Made by a program: the position numbers and the translations under genes. Under the pieces are notes generated by a model, which was given only the letters and a program-made list of their open reading frames with translations, had not been told where the DNA came from and did not search any database. A stretch of DNA of 64,000 nucleotides. Origin: Manihot esculenta. Lineage: Eukaryota; Streptophyta; Magnoliopsida; Malpighiales; Euphorbiaceae. The stretch lies in assembly GCF_001659605.2 (NCBI RefSeq), contig NC_035168.2, positions 11,299,671 to 11,363,670 of the forward strand. The letters run 5' to 3'. The number at the start of each line of letters is the position of its first letter. The first letter of the stretch is position 1. Positions 34,456 to 46,445 of the stretch are shown here, piece by piece.

Positions 34456-36576
34456 TGTAATACCCGGCTCGAGTCCGGCCTCGGAATTCCTGTCGTCTGG
34501 TGGAATCTCGGGTGTCGGAACCCTCGAGAAGGGTAAGACATATGTTTTCATGAGTGTTTTAAGAGTTTTGAATGTTTTCAAGTGTGAAAGGAAATGAGTT
34601 TTGAAAAAAAAGCAATAAGGGAGGAATGCAAAGGTTCGGCCGCCGAAGGTCACTTTCGGCCGCCGAACATTGCATGGTTTCGGATTCACGTTCGGCTGCC
34701 GAAGGTGGTCTGGCCAGCCACCTATTTACGGGCCAAAGGTCGGTGGAAGGAGGATATTTCTCCTCCACTTGCAGCCAGAGGTGAGTTCCAGCCTCTCCCA
34801 AGTTGACTTTCATGTTTTTCATGTTTTTCACCAAATCTTTCAAGGGTTTGAAGAGTTTTGGTGTGTTTTGAAGGTTTTGAGCAAAAACAGCAAGTTTGGA
34901 AGTTTGGAGCTTTGGAAGAGGTTTTCTTCATATCTCCACGTTAGGATCACTTGATCTCTTGTTTGGAAGAGGTAAAGTCAAGATCCAGAACCTCTTTTAC
35001 TGATTTTTGAAGGTTTTATGGGAGTTGTATGGATAGTATGCATGAATAGGGTTTTGGTTGAGGTTTTGCATGATTGTGTGGTTACGCATGTTTAAGTGTT
35101 GTTTGATATGTTTCTTGGGGTTATAAGTGAGTTTTAGGCCCTTTTATGCATGTTTTATGGTATGTGCTAGTTGGGAGTAGTTGATATGCATGTTGGGTAA
35201 GTTTGGGGGAAAGGTTTGCATGAAACAGAGCAGGGTTCTGCCCAGCGGGCAAAACCAGGTTCGGCCGCCGAAGGAAGGTTCGGCCGCCGAACCCCTTGTG
35301 GAGGCAGTTTCGGCTGCCAAAGCTTGCCCCTGAAACTTGGGACTTTCATCTCTGGAGGCAAGGTTCGGCCGCCGAAAGTGCCGCCGAAGGTTGAGTTTCG
35401 TCTCTGGACGAGACTTTCGGCTGCCGAAGGTGCCGCCGAACATGCATGAGTTTCGTCTCTGGAGAGGGGTTTCGGCCGCCGAACCTGCCGCCGAAAGTGC
35501 CCTGTCCAGCTTTCTTTTGCATGTTTTATGTGATTGTTTGGGGATCTTTTAGAGGGTTTTTGGGGAGTTTCTGAGCGACGTTCTTGAGTTAGTTTGGTCC
35601 CTCATTTGAGTCCACCTGTGTAGGTACGGACCAGAGGAACCCCAGAGAGCAGCAGTGAGCACTGTTTCAGAACCTGCCGAGTCAGCCAGAGGTGAGTGGA
35701 ACTTCTCTTTTTAGAACTAAACTATTTTGAGCATATGTCATGCATCATAAGAGTATAGTAGGGTGTTTGCATTAGTTGCACGAAGTTGACGCATTGCATA
35801 TATGATGTGTATGAGGCTGTGGATAGACCAAGGCGACTCCAATAGCTCAAACTCTGTTATAAGACCTGGTCGGGCCAGGCAGCCATCTGTAGGTAAGACC
35901 TGACTAGATCAGGCAGCAGAGATAGTAAGACCTGGCTGGGCCAGGCAGGCAGAGTGTAAGACCTGGCTGGGCCAGGCAGATTGAGGTTGTCAGACCTGGC
36001 TAGGCCAGGCATCCTTTCAGTGAGATTGTTGGTGGTCATGTCTATCCCTGAGATGATGTGCTGTAGTGCATTCCATGAGATCATGTTTTTCAACTTATGG
36101 TTTATATAGTTCTGCTCATTGGGCTTGTATAGCTCATCCCTCTCCCCTATCCCCCAGGTTTGCAGGTTCAGAGTCCAGAGGGAGTCCAGCAGGGTTTGCA
36201 AGAAGAAGAGTTATGTAATAGCTAGTGTGGACATGTACATGTAAAGAGATAATGTATAGTGTATAGTGTTGTGCTTGACTTCTAAGAGTTGTAATCCCTT
36301 GTTGTAGACACATGATCAGTTTATGTATGTTTTCTTTTATTATTATGAATATGAGAAAACCAGGCTTAACATTATGAGTTGATAAACCAGAAATAGTGCG
36401 TGCACAGGTTAAGCCCTGGAGAAAAGAAAAGTTTTAATGGTTTGATAGAAAATGTATGATCATGTATGGGATGTCACAGGTACACAGACAGTATAGCAGG
36501 CTTACTACGGGTCCCGACGACCTTAAGTCGATCTGGATCCTAGTGCCGGTAGCAGTTCGGTTTTCGGGCTGTTACA
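34456..36576 (+). repeat. 3' LTR (2121 bp)
   Basis: Partner of 27062-29180. The minisatellite is at about 35859-36012. It has a small extra segment near 36237-36255. Confidence 0.93.
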
Positions 36577-37650
36577 GTTATGATTGAGCATAACAGAAAT
36601 TATGTAGAGAATATTGAATAATCAAGATAGAATTTGTCCCTCTCTTTGAGAGAGATATCTTCTGGGCCCCTCGATAAGTGAGACTGAGAAATGTATGGCC
36701 GTGCTCAAATGAATTGATAGTGTGATCAATATCATTTGAATTTATCAGTCTACTTAGAGATCAAGAAATCATAATTTTGAACATTATAAGTTTGACATTG
36801 ACCATGACTTATGTTCAAACTAGATATAATGTGACAAAGAGATTAATACATGTTCTATTTATTAGGCTTTATCAGACTATTGATCCTCATATTAATTGGG
36901 TAGTTATAATTTCTTGCTAGAGGCCGCTTATGATTTATGGGCCTTGTGCGACCGGGCCTATTGTCAATTAATGTGAGCCTATTGGGTCACACACAAAAGA
37001 ACATTGTTGATGTATTATGTCATATTAATGGGCTAAAAGCTCATTAATATAATTAATAATAATAATGTGTTATTATTATTAATATTAATTATTTATTATT
37101 ATAAGATAATAATATTTAAAAGGATCTGCAGTCTATATGTAACTGTTACAGATAAAGGACTCTATCACATAAGATATATGAGTATCTACGAGATTGTGAT
37201 AGTTGGTTATGAATACAACTCTATCACATAAGATATTTGAGTATCTGCGAGATCGTGATAGTGGGTTATGAACACAACTCTTTCACAAAAAGAGTTATGG
37301 GAAAACAAAAGACTAAAAACGAATAAAAACCGCTTCTGCGAAGTAGAAGGAAAATTTTTTCGAGAATTCATTTTTTGAGTTGCAGATCGAGAGCACATAG
37401 TTTATCCATCTTAAGAGAGCTAGCACTCTAGAAGGATAGAAGATGTTCGTGTGGATACCATAAAGGGTGTTCATTGAAAAAGCAGCACCATCAGTCCGCA
37501 ATAGTATATTCTCGTCAAGTCTAACAGGTTAGTCTTGTATCCTTCTTTTCAAAATAAACGAAGCACACGGATCCCGAGAAGGAAAACAGAGACTTTTAAT
37601 TTTTTTACTGTGTGTTTTGGGTTGCAGTAAATCTCTAGGTTTCCTAATAG

Positions 37651-37663
37651 TGGTATCAGAACC
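37651..37663 (+). other. Copia primer-binding site
   Basis: TGGTATCAGAACC lies one base after the LTR end and is complementary to initiator Met-tRNA. Confidence 0.88.
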
Positions 37664-39146
37664 AACCTGTGCTCTTCGTTTAAGTCGAATATGCCATGAT
37701 TGATGTGTTATATGTGATATAATTTTGCTAAAATGACATGGTAATTAAACTGTTTAGTTCGTTTTACATATGATGTTAAAAACGATAGATTTATATGTGA
37801 TATGAATCCATGATATCTGTAGGTTTTATGTGAAAAATTGTTTTCCCAAAAATATATGCACACATATGCATTACTGTTGTTTGTTAATATGATTAATAAA
37901 CAATGGTATCATTTTTTGTATAGTCAAGAGTGTTTGATATGATCAAACAATTACTGATAAGATCAGTAAAATCAATTTGACTGAAATGCATAATAAGGGG
38001 ATTTAGGCAGTAATCTGTTAATGCAATTAATGGTTTTGTTTAGCTTCGAGGGCCGCTGCCCCTTCAGAACGCCGCCCGCTGACCTGGCAGCGAGACCCCC
38101 ACTCGCTAACCAGCTAGCGGGACCGCCGTGTGCGTAACGCCTTAGATATCATTCCCGCAACAAAATAAACTTTAAGCTAATAAATTTATAACATGTTTGT
38201 ATGAAATATGTTGTGATTATGTGGTGTCTTGGCATGGTGCATAACAAGGCCTTATTAAACCTATGAGATTGGTTTTTATGGGATGTAATTTTTAAATACG
38301 GCCTGCGTGTCGTTTATTTTAATGCAATAGTATAGGCTTTCTTTAAATTTTGTAAATGGAGATCCACAAAATGGAGGAGTCAAGACTCGTGCTTCCATGG
38401 TGATGGTGGAGTTGCTTCCAATGACGAGTAGATTCCATGGTGTGGACAAGTAAGCTCAAGATATATAGATATGTTCCATTGCAACTGATGTAATAGGATT
38501 ACACCTAGGTTGCCCCTTATGATCTTCATATTGGCTTGTGAAGATCATTTTAGATTTTGGCAATGCTATGTCACGTTTACATATTCTGTCATATACTAGT
38601 ATGTGATGCTATGCATGATAGTTTATATATATGTATGCATATAGGATGTTATGACATATAAATGCAAGACAACATAATTAAAATTGAAAGTTGAACCCTC
38701 ACTCTAAAATTTAAGTTTAATGCCACCCATGTATTAAATGCCTATCAAGACTAAGATCACCAAAATGTAGGTTTTACCAAAACAAAGTGCTTAGGTTATC
38801 TTATTAAGATAGGATGAGTAATAGTTACTCATTTATTTAATTTTGATTGGGCTTAATTAGGCCTAAGGCATTAGATGGGGTATAACATGCATTTGACATA
38901 TGATATCAACACCTCATAATCTAAGAGTTACATTAGATGTAATTGGTAAGGAGTTACCTACCTAAATAACTTAATTCTAAGTGTCATGCCAAAATTGACT
39001 TGGAATTAGGTGAAATATGGATCTTAGCCCACTAAAGTATTATTATTATTATAATTCTTTTTGAGGGTTGTATTTTAGTGGGAGATTATTGTCACCTCAA
39101 TATTAATTTACTAAATTGATTATATTTGCATATTTTGTAGATCATT
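37664..39146 (+). other. Copia untranslated leader with GC-rich island
   Basis: About 1.5 kb between PBS and gag without a credible ORF. A GC-rich patch at about 38041-38143 contrasts with the AT-rich surroundings and contains a CGCTA-ACCAGC-TAGCG hairpin. Such leaders usually hold dimerisation or packaging signals; here that is inference. Confidence 0.5.
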
Positions 39147-42100
39147 ATGGCTGCTAATAACAATTTCACTTTATCACTGCGATCCATCATTGAGAAGGAT
39201 AAACTGAAAGAAAATGGGACTAATTTTATTGACTGGTTTAGAAACTTGAGAATTGTTCTCAAGAGAAAAAGTCCTATGTGCTTGATGAAGCTATCCCTGA
39301 ACCACCTCCTGCTGATGCTACTAATGCTGTTAAGAACAAGTATAAGAAGCATATGGATGATTCTAATGACATTGGATGTCTTATATTGGCAACTATGTTC
39401 CTAGAACTTCAGAATGATCTGGAGCACCTTGAGGCCTATGAGATGAGTGTCCATCTCAAACAGGCTTTCCAACAGCAAGCTAGGCAGGATAGGTATGAGA
39501 CTACCATTGCATTGTATGATTGCAAAATGGTTGAAGGTGAATCAGTAGTGCTCATGTTTTGAAGATAAAAGGCTACATTGATCACCTTGCTAGGCTTGGC
39601 TATCCTTTGAGTTTAGAACTCTCCATGGATTTGATCCTACATTCTTTACCTAGTAGTTTTTTTCAGTTTGTCATGAACTATAACATGAACAACATGGAGA
39701 AATCCATTCCTGAGCTGCATGGGATGCCAAAAACAGCTGAGGTAAATGTCAAGAAAAGGCCTACCCAAATTTTAAATGTCAATAAGGGTAAGCCCATGAA
39801 AAATAAGAGGAAGCCCAAGTCTAAAGGTGATAATGGGCCTAAGGGACGAGGCAAGCCTAAACCGCAAGCCAAGGCAAAAGTTTCTAAGGAAGGAATCTAC
39901 TTCCATTGCAAGGAACTAGAGCATTGGAAGAGAAATTGCAAACTCTTTTTGGATGAGTGCAAGAAGAATAAGAGTAGTAAGACTACAACTTCAGGTATTT
40001 ATGTTATAGATATTAATTTATCTATTTCTACTTCATGGGTATTAGATACCGGATGTGGTTCTCATATTTATACAAATATACAGGGTCTCAAAAGGAGTAA
40101 AAAAACTAAAAAAGGGCAATGTGGACCTACGTGTAGGCAATGGAGCAAGAGTTGCTGCTTTAGCTGTAGGGACTTATGAACTTGTTTTGCCCAATAGGCT
40201 TTTGTTAATTTTGAACAATTGCTTTTATGTTCCTACTTTGAGTAGGAATATTATTTCAGTTTCTGTTTTGGACGATAAAGGTTTTTCATTTCTTATTAAG
40301 AATAAGAAATGCTCCATTTATAATAAAGATTTGCTTTATTGTATTGCAAATTCTTATGATGACCTTTTTATGTCCTTAATCTAGATGATTCTAGAGACAA
40401 TAATATCTATAACATAACTTCTAAGAAAACTAAGCCAAATGAACTAAACCCAACATATTTATGGTATTGTCGTCTTAGCCATATAAATGAGAATCGCATA
40501 TCTAAGCTCCATAAGGATGGTTTATTAGATTCATTTGATTTTGAATCATTTGAAAATTATGAATCTTGTTTGCTTGTTAAGATGACAAAGGACCCTTTTA
40601 CTGGACAAGGTCAAAGGGCTTCAGACTTATTGGGCTTAATACATACAGATGTATGTGGCCCACTAAGCATTAGTGCCAGGGGAGTTTATCAGTACTTCAT
40701 TACATTCACTGATGATTTCAATAGGTATGGCTATGTCTACCTAATGAAATATAAACATGAATCATTTGAAATGTTTAGAACTTTTCAAAATGAAGTACAA
40801 AATCAACTTGGTAGAACTATTAAAATGCTTCGATCTCATCGAGGTGGTGAATAATTGAGCCAAGAGTTTGATGAACATCTTAGAAATTGTGAAATTGTTT
40901 CACAATTAACTCCTCTAGGAACTCCACTATGGAATAGTATTTCTGAAAGGAGAAATCGAACTTTATTAAATATGGTTCAATCTATGATGAGTAAAGCAAA
41001 TCTCCCTTTACCATTTTGGGGTTATGTCTTGGAAACAACTGCATTCATTTTAAACCGAGTACCATCAAAAGCGGTTGAAAAGACACCATATGAGTTGTGG
41101 ACTGGCAAAATGCCCAGTTTGTCTTTTCTTAAGATTTGGGGTTGTGAGGCTTATGTGAAACGCCCAATTTCAAATAAGCTAGCTCCAAAATCTATCAAGT
41201 GCAATTTTGTGGGGTATCCTAAGGAAACCAAAGGATACTATTTCTATATTTCCTTAGAGAACAAAGTGTTTGTTGCTCGAAATGGTACCTTTTTAGAAAA
41301 TGAATTTATCTCTCAGAGATTCAGTGGGAGTACAGTGCGACTTGATGAAACTCAAGCACCACAAGAGAGCATTGAACTGCTGGTAGAACCACTTCCAGAA
41401 CCATAAATAGCTGTGGAAACTAAAAGGGTGATACAAGTCCCACGCAGATCTGATAGGACACGTCATCAACCTGAGAGATATGGATTTCTCATTACTGACA
41501 GTCGTGAACTTTTGCTCATTGATCATGATGAGCCTACTACCTATCAAGAGGCTGTGTCAGGTCCAGATTCTGAGAAATGGCTTTTCGCCATGAAATCTGA
41601 AATGCAATCCATGTATGACAGTCGAGTTTGGTCATTAATTGATCCCCCTGATGGTGTTAAGACCATTGGTTGCAAATGAGTTTTCAAGAAGAAAACTGAC
41701 ATGTATGGAAATGTGCATACCTACAAAGCAAGGCTTGTCGCAAAAGGTTTCAAACAAACTCATGGTATAGACTATGACGAGACCTTTTCGCCAGTTGCAA
41801 TGCTTAAGTTGGTTAGAATTCTCATTGCCATTGCTACGTAATACAATTACGAGATATGGCAAATGGATGTCAAAATAGCTTTCCTTAATGGAAACTTACT
41901 CGAGGATGTGTACATGACACAACCTGAGGGTTTTATAATCCCTGAGAATTCTGGAAAGGTTTGCAAGTTTCAAAGATCCATTTATGGATTGAAGTAAGCC
42001 TCTCGGAGCTGGAATCTTCGTTTTGATGAGACAGTCAGAGACTTTGGATTCATCAAGAATGAAGATGAACCTTGTGTTTATAAGATTATTAGTGGGAGTG

Positions 42101-43107
42101 CGGTTGTGTTTCTAGTCCTATATGTGGATGACATATTACTCATTGGAAATGATATCCCTACCTTGCAAAAGGTTAAGACTTGGTTAGGAAATTCTTTTTT
42201 AATGAAGGACTTAGGTAAGGCTGCATATATCCTTAGTGTTAAGATCTATAGGGATAGATCCAAGTGGATAATCGATCTGAGTCAAAGTACTTATATTGAC
42301 AAGGTGCTGAAAAGGTTTAGCATGCAAGATTCCAAAAGAGGATTCTTGCCCATGTCTCATGGTATTCATCTCAGCAAGAATCAATGTCCTATGACATCTA
42401 ATGAGCGAGAACGGATGAATAAGATTCCTTATGCTTCTGCTATTGGATCTATCACGTATGCCATGTTATGTACTAGACCATACGTCTCATATGCATTAAG
42501 CACAACAAGCAGATATCAGGCAGATCCCGGTGAAAGTCATTGGACAACTATTAAGAATATCCTAAAGTACCTTAGAAGGACTAAGGATGCATTACTAGGT
42601 TATGGAGGTTTGGAAGACGAGCTAGTTGTAAAAGGTTACACAGATACTAGTTTCCAAACCGATATAGATGACTTCAGATCGCAGTCAGGATTTATATTCA
42701 CTTTAAATAGTGGAGTTGTTAGTTGGAAAAGTTCCAAGCAGAGCACTATAGTAGATTCTACAACAGAAGCTGAGTATATAGCAGCATCAGATGCAGCTAA
42801 AGAGGTAGTCTGGTTGAAAAAATTCATCACAGAGTTGGGAGTAGTTCCCAGCATTGCAAATCCTATGGACCTTTATTGTGATAACAATGGTGCCATAGCA
42901 CAGACAAAGGAGCCTAGATCTCATTAGAGATCTAAGCATGTACTCAGGCGATATCACCTTATTCGAGAGATCATTGATAAAGGAGATATCAAAATATACA
43001 AAGTAGACACAAATGACAATATTGCAGATCCACTAACCAAGCCCCTCTCACAGGTCAAGCATGATCAGCATACTAGGTCTATGGGTATTAGATATTTGTA
43101 TGATTAG
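39147..43107 (+). pseudogene. Ty1/copia gag-pol, multiple stops and frameshifts
   Basis: ATG 39147 (MAANNNFTLSL) begins Gag. Frameshifts near 39280, 39560 and 40110 break gag and protease. The CCHC knuckle is degraded (YFHCKELEHWKRNC near 39900), and protease shows the WVLDTGCGSHI motif (about 40038). The GAG-pre-integrase finger (about 40465-40570) is followed by integrase (HTDVCGP near 40645; DDF; HRGGE near 40840), RT (QMDVK, YVDDILLIGND near 42121) and RNase H (DSTTEAEYIAAS, CDNNGAIAQ). The pol frame from 40570 is constant but has stops at 40852, 41404, 41677, 41839, 41995 and 42925. Domain order PR-INT-RT-RH shows Ty1/copia. It ends RYLYD at 43107. Confidence 0.92.
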
Positions 43108-43116
43108 GCCTAGTGC

Positions 43117-43127
43117 AAGTGGGGGAT
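43117..43127 (+). other. Copia polypurine tract
   Basis: AAGTGGGGGAT directly precedes the 3' LTR at 43128. Confidence 0.85.
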
Positions 43128-43783
43128 TGTTAGTGTATTTGCGCTAGGCCATTATCTTGAACCTTTTTGTATGTCGTTTTGGTTATTAATAAAAGAGGTT
43201 TTTACTATCATTATTATTTGTTTGCATGTTACATAATAATGATTAACATCCCTGGTTACTTATTATTATTTTGATAATAATAAAATATAACTAGTATGAT
43301 TATTGATTGATAATCACGAGATGATTATGTATATGTTGATATAATTCAATAATCATATATACTTGTTAGAGAACAAAATATAGGATGGACCCGCATTGAG
43401 ATCACTACATGGGTTATTGTCATAAGTGAATCTCAAAGTAGTCATGTCTTAATTCTTTGACTTGAGATTATCATAGTTTCCAATATAAGGACTGTTATAT
43501 TTTGACATAACCAAATATTGTCTTTAATCAGAAAATCATAAAGGTTATGATTGAGCATAACAGAAATTATGTAGAGGATATTAAACAATCAAGATATAAT
43601 TTGTCCCTCTCTTTGAGAGAGATATCTTCTGGACCCCTCGATAAGTGAGACCGAGAAATGCATGGCCGTGCTCAAATGAATTGATAGTGTGATCAATATC
43701 ATTTGAATTTATCAGTCTACTTAGAGATCGGGAAGTCATAAGTTTGAATATTATAAGTTTGACATTGACCATGACTTATGTTC

Positions 43784-45481
43784 TGACTCGCGGTTGTCGA
43801 AGCCGGTCAAAAATAACCTTTCTGGTTATCAACAATTTTACAACTGTAGATAGTGGTGAAAGGATCGAATCCACAGGGAATTGAAAACTTACCTATTTTC
43901 CTTATCAAGACCAAGAGAATTAACTGAAACAAAAATAAACTGAAAGAGAAATAAATTGAAACTAGATAAACGGAAAGCAAAACAAACTGAAAGCGAAATA
44001 AACTGAAAGAGAAATAAACGAAAAGGGAAATAAACTGAAAGCAAAATAAACTGAAAGCAAAACAAACTGAAACGAGATAAAACTGAAACCAACTAAACTG
44101 AAAGTAAAATGGGGGGTTTGAGATTAATTTAATTGATCTAAAACTGAAAGCAATAAAGTAAAGCAAATAATAAAAATAAAGAGAAATCAATAATAAGAAA
44201 GATCTAGTTGAAGAATTGGATCCACTTCAGTTGTTGGGATTGATCATTGAAACTTATGTTCTTTTGATTGATTCAATAGATTAGTTATGGAGATGGAAAA
44301 CACTTCTCACCACCATGTCTCTCCTTATGATTAAACCAATTAGGGAACGTCCTCTAATTAATTACTAATTAACAAATTGCCAAGGAATGTCCTTGGACCT
44401 TAGGCATCAAAACAATTGTTAATTGCATGAAGAAAGATAGAGATCCAATCCTAACTACTCAAATGCATGAGATGTTGCTAGATCATACAATTCCTTAGTT
44501 GTTACACCAAGTGTTCTTATGTCTAAACAATTCAAGCAATTACGGACTTAAAATTATCCAAACTAATAATTAATTACCTTGCAATCAAGAATAAGTGGTC
44601 AATTTGATCAAAACAACAATGTAATAATAGAATCAAGCATGAACTGTATAAATATTGAATAACCAAAAGAAAAACAATGTGTATTCAGATCTCACAATCC
44701 ATAAAAAAACTTTAGTTTCAACCAATCTTCAACTAGAATAAAAGGTTTCAGCCACTCATGGCTAAACCAAAAACCAAAAAATAAAGAAAGGAAGAAGAAG
44801 AGATGGTATCACTTGCAATCCCGTAGGTGTGTCCAAGGTGGTGTTGAAAAAGCTATTGGGAGGCTCCTTATGTGTCTTTTTATAGTTGAAAGTGTTGCCC
44901 TAGGTCCTTACATGCTGCCTTTGCTGCCCAAGAGGTGCTTGCTGCCCAAGTTGTGTCTGAAAAGGAAAGAATCGCGTTGCAAGCTCTTCAGAAGGCAAGA
45001 GGAGCGCGGATAGTGTTTCAGAAGGAAGTTGGGCGCGCGGTCATGAATGTGCAGAAGGAAAAGATCTTCTGTCCAATCTTTCCTTTTTAGGAGGAGCCTT
45101 CATTTGAATTTTGAATGCTGAATGCAGAAGAGGCAAGTGCGTCTTCATGAAATCTTGCTGCCTAAATAGGAAGATATGACTGCTGCAGTGTGTGCACATC
45201 TTTGAATAAGGAAAGAAAGATCTGCGATTTGAATTTCAAATAATCTTCTAACTGAACTTTCCTTATTTGCTTTTGCTTCTGCACTTTCCTTATTTGAAAA
45301 CTTTCCCTTTTTGGCACTTTCTATATTTGGCACTTTTTTGTAGTTTTAAGAGCATTTTCTCCAGATTGTGCCTTTACACCTAATATCTGCAAAGCATAAT
45401 TAAAACCACAAAATTAGGCAGAAAAGATGCAAATAAACATCAAGAACATAGTGATAAAATGGACTAAAATATGCTCTATCA
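43784..45481 (+). mobile_element. Solo LTR, TGACTCGCGG family, copy 2
   Basis: Same family as 25202-26777, with a perfect TGTTC duplication (43779-43783 and 45482-45486). It is longer than copy 1, mainly from expansion of an AAATAAACTGAAAG-type repeat at 43918-44110. It has no PBS, PPT or coding region. Confidence 0.85.
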
Positions 45482-45600
45482 TGTTCAAACTAGATATCGT
45501 GTGACAAAGGGATTAATACATGTTCTATTTATTAGGCTTTATCGGACTATCGATCCTCATATTAATTGGGTAGTCATAATGTCTTACTAGAGGCCGCTTA

Positions 45601-45828
45601 TGTAACATTCTCTGGGCCCACACCAGTGAATATTGTCCGCTTTGGGTCAAGGGATTGAAACCATGTCTTCCCTCACGGGTTTGTTTCTAGGTCAAGGGAT
45701 TTACTACCCTGTCTTCTCAAAATGCGTCCACTGGGGTCTCTTGGACATAGGCTTATAAGGCCTTCTCCCTTTCAACCTCTTTCCGATGTAGGTGGATCAA
45801 AGGTATCCCACATCGGAAAGAGGTTGGG
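45601..45828. repeat. TRIM-like segment with inverted repeat
   Basis: TGTAACATTCTCTGGGCC, GAATATTGTCCGCTTTGGG and CTTATAAGG resemble LTRs of small plant TRIM elements (Cassandra-like phrases, from memory). A 17-bp perfect inverted repeat (45773-45789 and 45810-45826, arms CAACCTCTTTCCGATGT) closes it. It replaces, rather than splits, the matching part of the copia 5' LTR (about 36935-37030), so the event was not a simple insertion. Confidence 0.5.
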
Positions 45829-46445
45829 CTAAAAGTCCATTAATATAATTAATAATAATAAAGTGTTATTATTAATAATATTAATTATTTATTATTATAA
45901 GATAATAATATTTAAAAGGATCTGTAGTCTATCTGTAACTGTTACAGATAAAGGACTCTATCACATAAGATATCTGAGTATCTGCGAGATTGTGATAGTT
46001 GGTTATGAACACAACACTATCACATAAGATATTTGAGTATCTGCAAGATCGTTATAGTGGGTTATGAACACAACTCTTTCACAAAAAGAGTTGTGGGAAA
46101 ACAAAAGACTAAAAACGAATAAAAACCGCTTCTGCGAAGTGGAAGGAATGTTTTTTTGAGAATTCATTTTTTGAGTTGCAAATCGGGAGCACATAGTTTA
46201 TCCATCTTGAGAAAGCTAGCACTCTAGAAAGATAGAAGACGTTCGTGTGGATACCATAGAGGGTGTTCATTGAAAAAGCAGCACTATCAGTCCGTAATAG
46301 TATCTTCTCGTCGAGTCTAATAGGTTAGTCTTGTATCCTTCTTTTCGAAATAAACGAAGCACACGGATACCGAGAAGGAAAACAGAGATTTTTATTTTTT
46401 TTGCTGCGTATTTTGGGTTGCAGTAAATCTCTGGATTTCCTAACA

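Larger units (their letters stand above)
27062..36576 (+). mobile_element. Full-length Tekay-type element inside the copia 5' LTR
   Basis: LTRs at 27062-29180 and 34456-36576, a Met-tRNA PBS, a single gag-pol frame with two TAG codons, a PPT, and a perfect GTTAT target duplication (27057-27061 and 36577-36581). By eye the LTRs differ at about 1% of positions plus two small length changes, so the insertion is recent. It belongs to a subfamily distinct from the elements at 4102 and 50107 (LTR start TGTAATACCCGGCTCGAG). Confidence 0.95.
25060..37649 (+). repeat. 5' LTR of the copia element, interrupted twice
   Basis: LTR pieces lie at 25060-25201, 26783-27061 and 36582-37649, about 1.49 kb in total. 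The end CCTAATA at 37649 is a mutated form of CCTAACA. A 59-bp tandem duplication (37159-37217 and 37218-37276) is also present in the 3' LTR. Confidence 0.88.
25060..46445 (+). mobile_element. Ty1/copia element with three nested insertions
   Basis: The LTRs start TGTTAGTG (25060 and 43128). The 3' LTR ends CCTAACA at 46445, and the 5-bp target duplication ATCCA is perfect (25055-25059 and 46446-46450). Net length without insertions is about 8.6 kb. The 5' LTR carries a solo LTR (25202-26777) and a full Tekay element (27062-36576), and the 3' LTR carries a second solo LTR (43784-45481). Gag-pol has several stops and frameshifts. Confidence 0.93.
43128..46445 (+). repeat. 3' LTR of the copia element, interrupted
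   Basis: TGTTAGTG...CCTAACA. About 1.6 kb without the solo LTR at 43784-45481. It carries the same 59-bp tandem duplication (45955-46013 and 46014-46072) as the 5' LTR, and a replaced segment at 45601-45828. Confidence 0.9.

Noticed and set aside
38041..38143. GC-rich patch as an rRNA or tRNA gene
   Set aside because: No tRNA cloverleaf or recognisable rRNA sequence. It lies in the copia leader.
43807..44190. Phe/Ser-rich 127-codon minus-strand frame that looks like a membrane protein
   Set aside because: It is a translation of the AAATAAACTGAAAG simple repeat in the solo LTR.
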